From an archaeon (GTDB lineage: Archaea; Thermoproteota; Nitrososphaeria; Conexivisphaerales; UBA164), in assembly GCA_021798095.1 (NCBI GenBank), contig JAJZYL010000033.1:1-10269 (forward strand): a DNA stretch of 10,269 nucleotides, written 5' to 3'. This document shows positions 1 through 5,670 of the stretch, one piece after another. Made by a program: the position numbers and the translations under genes. The stretch's first letter is position 1. The number at the start of each line of letters is the position of its first letter. The notes beneath the pieces were generated by a model. It had not been told where the DNA came from, made no database searches, and was given only the letters and a program-made list of their open reading frames with translations.

Positions 1-160
1 CGTAGTAGCACATCTAACTACTTATAGGATATATCTCAGAAAATCATCAAAGATGAGGATCGCCAGAATGGTGGATAGTCCATATCATGCAGAGAAGGAA
101 GCGCTTTTTATAATAAATGAAAAAGGTGTAGATGATCCTCCAGAGGAACGGAAGAAATAA
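1..160 (+). CDS. radA: DNA repair and recombination protein RadA, C-terminal end (partial)
   Basis: An open frame from base 2 to the TAA at 158-160 gives 52 residues and is cut by the left edge of the window. The readable part contains AHLTTYRIYLRK, then MRIARMVDSPYHAEKEA, then FIINEKGVDD. This closely follows the C-terminus of archaeal RadA, where the usual pattern is A-(S/T)TYRVYLRKG followed by RIARLVDSP, EGEAVF and I-x-(E/D)-x-G-I-x-D. RadA is the archaeal RecA/Rad51-family ATPase that forms filaments on single-stranded DNA and carries out strand exchange in homologous recombination. The Walker motifs lie outside the window. After the usual GVDD end there is a short charged tail (PPEERKK). 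The next gene, tyrS, starts 30 bases downstream on the same strand. The assignment rests on this short but characteristic stretch. Confidence 0.85.
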   Translation, partial: VVAHLTTYRIYLRKSSKMRIARMVDSPYHAEKEALFIINEKGVDDPPEERKK

Positions 161-190
161 GCTGCAGAATGTGAAAAAACAACAACCTCG

Positions 191-1240
191 GTGCCCTCAT
201 TAATGAATACAGAACAAAGAATGGACCTGATAAGCAAGGAGCCCACAGAAGAAGTGGTGGGCATTGATGAACTGAAGGCTGAACTTGCTGGCGGATTTAG
301 GCTGAAACATTACATAGGGTTGGAGATTTCTGGCCCTCTGCACTTGGGAAGCCTACTAATAACTGGGCTTAAACTTAGAGATTTTTTGGAAGCTGGCGTT
401 GATGTAACTATCTTTCTAGCAGACTGGCACAGTTATATAAACGACAAACTTGGCGGGAACTGGGACAGGATAGTGGCGGCATCGAGATCCTATGAAAGGG
501 CATTCAAGGCGTTTGCTCCTGGTGTAAACACGTTGCTAGGAAGTGAACTCTATAAGGGAAATGATGAATACTGGAAGAATCTAATACAACTCTCAAAGCA
601 GGTTAATATGAACAGGGCAAAGAGAACGCTTACCATAATGGGTAGATCCGATGGTGATAACTTGGATATGTCACAGTATCTATACCCGGTAATGCAGGCT
701 AACGATATAAGGGCGTTGCGTGTTGATATAGCCCACGCTGGCATGGACCAGAGGAAGGTTCACATGTTAGTCAGGGATATATTTCCAAGGTTGGGATGGA
801 AGCCGCCTGTGGCCGTCCACCACCATTTGCTCCCAAGCTTGGAACAACCTACAAAAATAGATGATGTGGAATTTTCCAAGATGAGCAAATCAAAGCCTGG
901 GTCAGCCATATTCATTCACGATAGCACGGCGTCAATCAGGGATAAGCTAGCCAGGGCCTGGTGTCCTCTCGACAAGACCATCGGAAACCCGGTGCTGGAG
1001 ATGACTAGATATCTAGTGTTCCACGAGTTCAAATTGATGAAGGTTGAAAGGTCGGCTAAATATGGAGGCGATATCGAGTTTAACAGTTATCAAGAAGTTG
1101 AAGAAGCGTTAGTAAACAGGAAACTACATCCCATGGATCTCAAAGGGTCGCTGGCCAGCTATATTGATTCTATGGTTTCGCCGTACAGGAAATCGTTATT
1201 AAACGATCCCGACTACGCACAGCTGATAGAAAACACATAA
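191..1240 (+). CDS. tyrS: Tyrosyl-tRNA synthetase (archaeal/eukaryal type)
   Basis: Class I aminoacyl-tRNA synthetase that attaches tyrosine to tRNA-Tyr in the cytoplasm. The 349 residues carry the HIGH-type signature HLGS (51-54) and a canonical KMSKS (230-234). Residues that bind tyrosine in the Methanocaldococcus enzyme appear to be kept: Y41 in YIGLEISG, and Y165, Q169 and D172 in YPVMQANDI. LHPMDLK (312-318) matches the C-terminal segment whose Asp reads the anticodon in archaeal TyrRS and separates it from TrpRS. The length is slightly above the roughly 306 residues of the M. jannaschii enzyme, partly through an N-terminal extension. The start is uncertain: GTG at 191 gives the longest form, while ATG at 203 (residue 5) and ATG at 221 (residue 11) are equally possible. 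None has a clear Shine-Dalgarno sequence. It follows radA by 30 bases with no visible promoter between them, so it may be read through from radA. It converges on rlmE, with 10 bases between the two stops. Confidence 0.93.
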   Translation: MPSLMNTEQRMDLISKEPTEEVVGIDELKAELAGGFRLKHYIGLEISGPLHLGSLLITGLKLRDFLEAGVDVTIFLADWHSYINDKLGGNWDRIVAASRSYERAFKAFAPGVNTLLGSELYKGNDEYWKNLIQLSKQVNMNRAKRTLTIMGRSDGDNLDMSQYLYPVMQANDIRALRVDIAHAGMDQRKVHMLVRDIFPRLGWKPPVAVHHHLLPSLEQPTKIDDVEFSKMSKSKPGSAIFIHDSTASIRDKLARAWCPLDKTIGNPVLEMTRYLVFHEFKLMKVERSAKYGGDIEFNSYQEVEEALVNRKLHPMDLKGSLASYIDSMVSPYRKSLLNDPDYAQLIENT

Positions 1241-1250
1241 CAAACACTGG

Positions 1251-1838
1251 TCAGTTAACATGTCGCCCTTTGCACACTACATAGAGTTCGCTGCTCTCCC
1301 TCCTGCTGGCCTTGGGCTTTGTCATATTAACAAAATCGAAGCCTTTCCTGAGATCCCTCACAAGTTCAACGATCCCTTCACCATCGAACACCTTACAAAT
1401 GAACGAGCCGCCTGGTTTCAAAGTTCGTAAGGCAATTTCAGAAGCCCGCCTAGCCAGATTTTCCTGCCTCATCTGGTCGTGTTCCCACACACCAGTCATA
1501 TGGGGAGCCATATCTGATAGGACTACATCGAAACCATCTCCTATGTCCAAGAGCGTTTTATCGTCGAACACGTTTCCCTTGATAGCGCCTATGTTCTGGC
1601 GGTTTACGTTCACCGGCCTCAGGTCAACGGCCATTACGAATCCTTTTTCACCTATAGCGTCTGATGCAGCCTGAGACCAGCCGCCCGGAGAGGCCCCAAG
1701 GTCCAATACACGGTTACCCTCCGCTAAGAAGTTGTACTTCTTATTCAGCTGCAGCAGTTTGTAAGCCGCGCGGCTCCTGAAGCCCTGTTTTCTGGCCAGC
1801 TTCCTATAATGGTCCCTTTTCGCTTCGCTGAGCCTCAT
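1251..1838 (-). CDS. rlmE: FtsJ/RrmJ-type 23S rRNA 2'-O-methyltransferase
   Basis: SAM-dependent methyltransferase that adds a 2'-O-methyl group, in this family typically at the uridine equivalent to E. coli 23S rRNA U2552 in the ribosomal A-loop. The 195-residue protein has the FtsJ architecture: SRAAYKL with K27, SAM motif I LDLGASPGGW (45-54), the acidic residue in VLSDMAP (D109), the lysine in FICKVFDGEG (K149) and the glutamate in SRRESSELY (E184). Together these form the K-D-K-E catalytic tetrad. Length matches the compact archaeal members, without the C-terminal extensions seen in eukaryotic Spb1. The ATG at 1838 overlaps the stop of the upstream TFE-beta-like gene (GCATGA), so translation is probably coupled and both share the promoter near 2221. 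In archaea some family members could also act on tRNA, so the rRNA target is inferred from family. Confidence 0.92.
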   Translation of the reverse strand: MRLSEAKRDHYRKLARKQGFRSRAAYKLLQLNKKYNFLAEGNRVLDLGASPGGWSQAASDAIGEKGFVMAVDLRPVNVNRQNIGAIKGNVFDDKTLLDIGDGFDVVLSDMAPHMTGVWEHDQMRQENLARRASEIALRTLKPGGSFICKVFDGEGIVELVRDLRKGFDFVNMTKPKASRRESSELYVVCKGRHVN

Positions 1839-2197
1839 GCCACAGACGCCGCCCGGTATTCTTCAATGACCCACCTTTCAATCTTGTCACAGGTCAGGGG
1901 GGATATTATACCATCTATGCTACACCTATACAGGTCAGTGCAGGTTATACATGGAGCCTCCTCTATGCTCTTTGTAGCTACTGGTATAACCAGTGACTTG
2001 AGCCTATACGTCCATCTGCCCTCTTCAAGCACCCTCTCCCTTTTAATCAGCCTACGTTTCTCCAACCTAGTGGCTATTCTTGAGCCATCTCTACTAGTCA
2101 GATCTAGCTTCTTCCATAGTTCGCTTTGGAGTATCCCCGGTTCACCGTTTTCTAGGACCAATTTGTAAACAAGGCTTATCAGATCTTCTTCTTCCAT
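1835..2197 (-). CDS. TFE-beta / RPC34-like winged-helix Fe-S transcription factor
   Basis: A 120-residue protein with two visible parts. Residues about 1-70 look like a winged helix: helices around DLISLVYKLVLEN and QSELWKKL, a recognition-helix region RDGSRIATRLEKRRLI, and a hairpin ending GRWTYRLKSLV. Residues 83-110 hold four cysteines (C83, C86, C92, C103; CxxCx5Cx10C) followed by DKIERWVIEE. This combination matches archaeal TFE-beta, the counterpart of RNA polymerase III subunit RPC34/RPC39, which has a cubane Fe-S cluster and works with TFE-alpha to help open promoter DNA. The call is from pattern recognition; a different MarR- or Lrp-like winged-helix protein with a metal site is the main alternative. 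The ATG at 2197 sits almost exactly where transcription should start from the TATA box at 2221-2228, so the mRNA is probably leaderless. The stop overlaps the rlmE start by ATGA. Confidence 0.72.
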   Translation of the reverse strand: MEEEDLISLVYKLVLENGEPGILQSELWKKLDLTSRDGSRIATRLEKRRLIKRERVLEEGRWTYRLKSLVIPVATKSIEEAPCITCTDLYRCSIDGIISPLTCDKIERWVIEEYRAASVA

Positions 2198-2437
2198 TAA
2201 GTAGTTAAGTAATTTTCTGTCTTAAATACTCTTCTCCTAAACATCAATAGGCGCACGCTTTCTAGTAAAACGCCAACCATAAGCACTAGTATGGGTTAAA
2301 ATTCATAGATAACTTCTATCGCCTTAATACAGCTCAATCTGAGGTTGATTCTATAGGCTAGATTACACACTTTGTAGGTTAGAATATATGCCTGAAATCC
2401 GTTTATGCCGATATAGGGTACTCATTACAGTGTACCT
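2198..2437. other. Intergenic region between glyS and the TFE-beta-like gene
   Basis: Apart from the TATA box at 2221-2228 I see no gene here. Just after the glyS stop there is a weak inverted repeat, GGTAC (2417-2421) and GTACC (2432-2436), with a 10-base spacer and no downstream T-run, so it is a poor terminator candidate. On the minus strand, GCCTAT occurs three times (near 2249, 2354 and 2430) without regular spacing. Frames of 20-27 codons exist but have no support. No tRNA-like cloverleaf or box C/D motif pair was seen. Confidence 0.5.
2221..2228 (-). promoter_or_regulatory. TATA box of the TFE-beta-like/rlmE unit
   Basis: On the minus strand the sequence is TATTTAAG, preceded by purine-rich AGAAGAG as expected for a BRE. 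Its centre lies about 27 bases upstream of the ATG at 2197, the usual archaeal TATA-to-start distance, so transcription should begin at or within a base or two of the start codon (leaderless mRNA). Confidence 0.65.
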
Positions 2438-4105
2438 CTAATATAGGCTTAACGATTCCATAAAGGATACAAGCTGGTCCTCTGGTTTCCTTACTTGTTC
2501 CCATGTATCCCTGTTCCTTACGGTCACTGTCCCATCTTCGAGCGACTGATGATCAATGGTTATGGCGATCGGTACTCCTGCCTCATCTACCCGCGCATAT
2601 CTTCTTCCTATAGACCCTGAATCATCATAAATTACGTCTATGCCGGCTTTAAGGAGCCTTTCCCTTACTTCTTGAGCCCTTAGTGTAAGTTCCGGCTTAC
2701 TAAGAAGTGGAAAGACGGCCGCTACTCTTTTAATTACACCACCAGGTACGCTGAGGACTATCCTATCATCTTTCTTCTGATAAGCAAAGTACATGCAGGC
2801 TAGCATGAGCCTCTCGAGCCCAAAACTTGGTTCAACTACATGAGGTATGATCTTCCGTACTTTCACGACTTCCACGGTCTCATTAATGGTATATACATCC
2901 CTATCTATTGGGGTGCCGTTGAATAGGACGCCATTTTCATCCAGCCTATATCCCCCGGCCAGTATACCCTGCCAAGATTCTGGGTACCTTAGTTTAAGGG
3001 CATCAATCCTGAAATTTACCTTCTTCTTTGGTACGCTGATCGGTGACTCTAGATCTACCGAGACGGTCATGTCCTGTCCACTGCCCTTCATATGTGACTT
3101 CAGATCATAGTCCGTCCTGTAGGCGTGACCGGCCACTTCAAGCCAGCCCACTTCCTCGATGAACACCTCATGGTCAAAGGTTTGAGCTGAATAGTGGGCC
3201 CTTTCCCCCTTGAGCTTCTCCCTAAACCGCTGTCTTTCAACGGGCACACCGAGGTTGCACAGGAGCTCAAGCGAAAGCTGCATAAACATTCCAAGCCATT
3301 CATTCTTCACTATTCCCTTATCTAAGGCCTCCACCAAAGTTAAATGATCGGGTTCAGCCCTACCAGCTGAGAGGATGGCCTCATGAAGGATTGGCAGCCT
3401 TTTCTCAGAGGGGTGGATAACAGAAACCTTAGCCGCCGGATCTATGAACAATTCCACTTCCAACATATGAAACTCCCTGAGCCTGATTATCGACTGTCTG
3501 GGGGAGATTTCATTTCTGAAGCCTCTTCCGGCCTGACTGACGCCCATCGGTAATTTACCTCTATTCAGGCTGAGCAACCTCTGAAATTCTACGAATATCC
3601 CCTGGGCTGTCTCCGGCCTGAGAAAACCCTCACTGTTCTCATAGGGCCCTATGTTAGTGGAAAACATGGTCATAAAGGGCTTGACCACCCAATTTGTGAA
3701 TCCGCAGTTTGGGCATCTGATATGGGCATCATTCAAGGCCAGTTGCATGACCTCAGGAGATGCGCTTTCACTGACCTCCTTCCCTGCCTCCGAAAGAAGA
3801 TTATCGGCCCGATATTTATTATGGCAGTTCGAGCACTCAGCCATCGGATCCTTGAAGTTATCGACGTGACCGGATGATTTAAGCACCTTATATGGAGTTA
3901 CAGATGGCGCATCTATCTCAAGAAATCCCATAGGCCTCACAAAGAGCTGGCGCCAGAGCGATGTAATACCATCAGTCAGTATAACCCCGTAAGGACCAAG
4001 TACGTAGAACCCGCTTGAACCACCATATACATCGTAGGCGGGCCAGAAATAACCTTTAGTCTTTGCGAGGTTTAACACTTCGTCAAGCTTGGACATTACA
4101 TCCAC
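2438..4105 (-). CDS. glyS: Glycyl-tRNA synthetase (archaeal/eukaryal alpha-2 type)
   Basis: Class II aminoacyl-tRNA synthetase that charges tRNA-Gly. The 555 residues contain the N-terminal YGGSSGFYVLGPYG block typical of alpha-2 GlyRS, a zinc-ribbon insertion with C91, C94, C131 and C134, the RPETAQGIFV segment (163-172), motif 2 in GRGFRNEISPRQ (193-204) running into REFHMLEVE, and motif 3 in PSFGLERLML (426-435). The C-terminal 120 or so residues form the usual anticodon-binding domain (VPGGVIKRVAAVFPL, then YDDSGSIGRRYARVDEAGVP). Length is normal for archaeal members. The longest frame starts with GTG at 4105, but ATG at 4096 (residue 4) has AGGAAG eight bases upstream and is the better start, giving 552 residues. 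The gene is divergent from the 260-residue unknown across a 55-base spacer; its TATA-like elements lie there. No strong terminator follows the TAG at 2438-2440. Confidence 0.95.
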   Translation of the reverse strand: MDVMSKLDEVLNLAKTKGYFWPAYDVYGGSSGFYVLGPYGVILTDGITSLWRQLFVRPMGFLEIDAPSVTPYKVLKSSGHVDNFKDPMAECSNCHNKYRADNLLSEAGKEVSESASPEVMQLALNDAHIRCPNCGFTNWVVKPFMTMFSTNIGPYENSEGFLRPETAQGIFVEFQRLLSLNRGKLPMGVSQAGRGFRNEISPRQSIIRLREFHMLEVELFIDPAAKVSVIHPSEKRLPILHEAILSAGRAEPDHLTLVEALDKGIVKNEWLGMFMQLSLELLCNLGVPVERQRFREKLKGERAHYSAQTFDHEVFIEEVGWLEVAGHAYRTDYDLKSHMKGSGQDMTVSVDLESPISVPKKKVNFRIDALKLRYPESWQGILAGGYRLDENGVLFNGTPIDRDVYTINETVEVVKVRKIIPHVVEPSFGLERLMLACMYFAYQKKDDRIVLSVPGGVIKRVAAVFPLLSKPELTLRAQEVRERLLKAGIDVIYDDSGSIGRRYARVDEAGVPIAITIDHQSLEDGTVTVRNRDTWEQVRKPEDQLVSFMESLSLY

Positions 4106-4160
4106 TTCCTACTAATCAGCTATTCTTAAACCTTATATCCACGCTGGTTATAACGACCGC
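4106..4160. promoter_or_regulatory. Divergent promoter region for glyS (-) and the 260-residue gene (+)
   Basis: Only 55 bases separate the two divergent genes. On the plus strand CTTATATCC (4132-4140) has its centre about 25 bases before the GTG at 4161, predicting a leaderless transcript. Read on the minus strand the same bases give GGATATAAG, and an adjacent TTTAAGAATA (4121-4130) lies nearer glyS; either could place the glyS start within about 15 bases of its ATG at 4096. A perfect 8-base palindrome, GTTATAAC (4147-4154), sits between the TATA element and the plus-strand start, where a repressor could bind. That last point is inference. Confidence 0.5.
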
Positions 4161-4943
4161 GTGAACGAAATCATCATCCAATATGCGGACCTTTTCTACG
4201 GTAACAGGGTACTTGCGTTAACCGGTTGCCATATGACACCCAGGGCTGGGCCCAGCTGTGAAATTAATGTACTAGTTTATCCAGCAACTGGTGAAAGAAA
4301 GGTAGTTAGAAGTGGAAAATCGTTGGTCGAGTTCATACCTACAAGCATCCCCCTCAGTTTACCGGCCAGTCATAGTGTCCCTGTAAGAGATTTTGACTTT
4401 AAGTACAACGAATTGGTTGACAGAGATGAAGGCAGGTTCTATGGAAAGGCCTTGCGCGCGTCGCTGGAATCAGCTATCAGGGCCTTGGTCCTTGGCCGTC
4501 AAGTAGATATCGACAGGAAGAGGCCGTTCGTCATAATGGCTGCAACACACCTAGCTGACGCTTACCTACTGTCGAAGATGGAAGTGCCTTCACCATCTCA
4601 TATTTACAGGCAGTTAAATGAAACCGCCCCCGATAAAGTCCTTATCCTTTCTAAGGTATTCGAAGAGGACGTCGCCTTTGGGTCGCTATTGTGGGGGAGG
4701 GCGGCTGCCATTCGAAGGACGTTGAACAGAACGGATGGTGAGCTGTTTATAGGAAAGTTTCAGGATCATTTTAAGAGCGGCCGTAATCCCGAAGCTAACT
4801 TCTACTTGATGCACTCTCTGCAACTGCTGACTCCAGAGCAGATACCGCGGCTAGGTAGGACCTGGCTTTCCGGAGAGGATATATTCAAAGAAGAAGATTC
4901 CCTGCTCAAGGAAATCAAGGTGTTAAGTCAAAAGGCCCCTTAG
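4161..4943 (+). CDS. Unrecognised 260-residue protein, possible degenerate nucleotidyltransferase fold
   Basis: I do not recognise this family with confidence. It is a soluble protein with no signal peptide or membrane segment. The N-terminal third contains a strand-turn pattern, VLALTGCHM (17-25) followed by GPSCEINVLVYP (30-41) and later LVEFIP (55-60). This resembles the GS...SDIDLLV core of minimal nucleotidyltransferases, but with GC for GS and E34-I-N36 for the catalytic D-x-D, so if related it has probably lost catalysis. The rest (about 90-260) looks mainly helical and ends in a charged helix. The GTG start at 4161 fits the upstream TATA element as a leaderless start. It is divergent from glyS and its last 29 bases overlap the kinase gene on the other strand. 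The long, well-formed frame, clear promoter and ordinary composition support it being a real gene. Confidence 0.75.
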   Translation: MNEIIIQYADLFYGNRVLALTGCHMTPRAGPSCEINVLVYPATGERKVVRSGKSLVEFIPTSIPLSLPASHSVPVRDFDFKYNELVDRDEGRFYGKALRASLESAIRALVLGRQVDIDRKRPFVIMAATHLADAYLLSKMEVPSPSHIYRQLNETAPDKVLILSKVFEEDVAFGSLLWGRAAAIRRTLNRTDGELFIGKFQDHFKSGRNPEANFYLMHSLQLLTPEQIPRLGRTWLSGEDIFKEEDSLLKEIKVLSQKAP

Positions 4944-5670
4944 GGGCTGGCGCTGGACCTGTATCGGATATATGGTTTAAGCATTCGATGGGATCGCTTG
5001 GATGTGACCTACGGTAATCTTTTGCTATCGATATTGCCTCTTCCTGACTTGATATGCCAAAAAACCATCCCAGTTCGGCCGCCCTTGGGCTCCGTACAAA
5101 AAGATACTGGAAAAGCGATGTAAAATTCTTAGGCCTCCTCATAACACTGCCTGATTCAAAGTCCAGTATGGTAACGCTCGCTTCACCAACTATCAGATGA
5201 TCATCAGGGTTACTCAACTCCCCATGATCCAAGCCGATGGAGTCGAGCTTCCATGTTTGACGTAACGCACTCCCAACAACCTCTTTTATTATCTCCGGTT
5301 TAGTTTCCCGTTTAAGCCAACCTGTAAACCTTTCTCCTTCGATCATTTCCATTACGATGAAATATTTATCCGTAGCTATCAGCCTTGGTCCGATGCTGAT
5401 AGAATTAGCCATTTTAAGAAATTTGGCTTCCCTGATAAGCCGATCTTCCATAGTATCCGTCCGCAGTACCTTTATGGCAACCCTTTTTCCACCGGATAAC
5501 GAACCGCTTAGAACTACGCTCTTATGCCCCTTACCAACTATTCTTTTTAGCTCGATATCAACCATCCCTACTGATGACAGTCGACCTAAAATAGATAACG
5601 CTCTTTCGCTGTTAAACAGCGGGAAAGAAAGATATTTTAGATCATCCCCCGTTACTGCATCAATAATCAT
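4915..5670 (-). CDS. Predicted archaeal Ser/Thr protein kinase (COG2112-like)
   Basis: A 251-residue protein with a compact kinase fold. Visible elements are a glycine-rich loop GKGHKSVVL (46-54), the ATP-binding lysine in VAIKVL (K67), the helix-C glutamate in REAKFLK (E81), a hinge MEMIEGE (107-113), a catalytic-loop equivalent LDHGELSNP (147-155) and a DFG-like DFESGS (170-175). The DHGEL and DFE variants fit, from memory, the archaeal predicted-kinase family COG2112 rather than Bud32 or RIO kinases, which have HGD-type loops and DFG or related motifs. Its substrate is unknown. The N-terminal 45 residues may form a small accessory domain. It is the last gene of the five-gene unit: its ATG shares ATGA with the egsA stop, indicating translational coupling. 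Its C-terminus (APAPKGPFDLTP) is read from DNA that also encodes, on the other strand, the end of the 260-residue protein. Confidence 0.75.
   Translation of the reverse strand: MIIDAVTGDDLKYLSFPLFNSERALSILGRLSSVGMVDIELKRIVGKGHKSVVLSGSLSGGKRVAIKVLRTDTMEDRLIREAKFLKMANSISIGPRLIATDKYFIVMEMIEGERFTGWLKRETKPEIIKEVVGSALRQTWKLDSIGLDHGELSNPDDHLIVGEASVTILDFESGSVMRRPKNFTSLFQYLFVRSPRAAELGWFFGISSQEEAISIAKDYRRSHPSDPIECLNHISDTGPAPAPKGPFDLTP
4934..4948. repeat. GC-rich hairpin at the convergent gene overlap
   Basis: GCCCC (4935-4939) and GGGGC (4943-4947) form a perfect five-pair inverted repeat around a TTA loop, extendable by a G-T wobble at 4934/4948. It covers the TAG stop (4941-4943) of the plus-strand 260-residue gene and lies inside the last codons of the minus-strand kinase gene. 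There is no T-run on either side, so it is not a typical archaeal terminator; it could be an RNA-stabilising 3' end or chance. Confidence 0.45.

Noticed and set aside
191..1240. Tryptophanyl- rather than tyrosyl-tRNA synthetase.
   Set aside because: The YPVMQANDI segment and the LHPMDLK anticodon-reading segment match archaeal TyrRS, and the YIGLE start of the tyrosine pocket is present.
1312..1674. 120-residue plus-strand open frame opposite rlmE.
   Set aside because: It lies wholly inside rlmE on the opposite strand, where every catalytic motif of the methyltransferase is present; it has no domain or start signal.
1809..2168. 119-residue plus-strand open frame opposite the TFE-beta-like gene.
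   Set aside because: It is antisense to a gene with a promoter, a coupled stop/start and a four-cysteine motif. Its own translation is serine- and leucine-rich with no recognisable feature.
2197..2280. A 27-codon minus-strand frame starting with ATG at 2280 and ending TAATG on the TFE-beta-like start codon.
   Set aside because: It contains the TATA box of the downstream gene, has no ribosome-binding site of its own and no recognisable composition. Its stop/start overlap is probably chance.
2417..2436. Inverted repeat GGTAC/GTACC directly after the glyS stop as a terminator.
   Set aside because: The stem is only five pairs with a ten-base spacer, and no T-run follows on the minus strand.
4915..5670. 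Assignment of the kinase as Bud32 of the KEOPS complex.
   Set aside because: Bud32 has an HGDLTTSN-type loop; this protein has DHGELSNP and DFES, closer to the separate archaeal COG2112 family.
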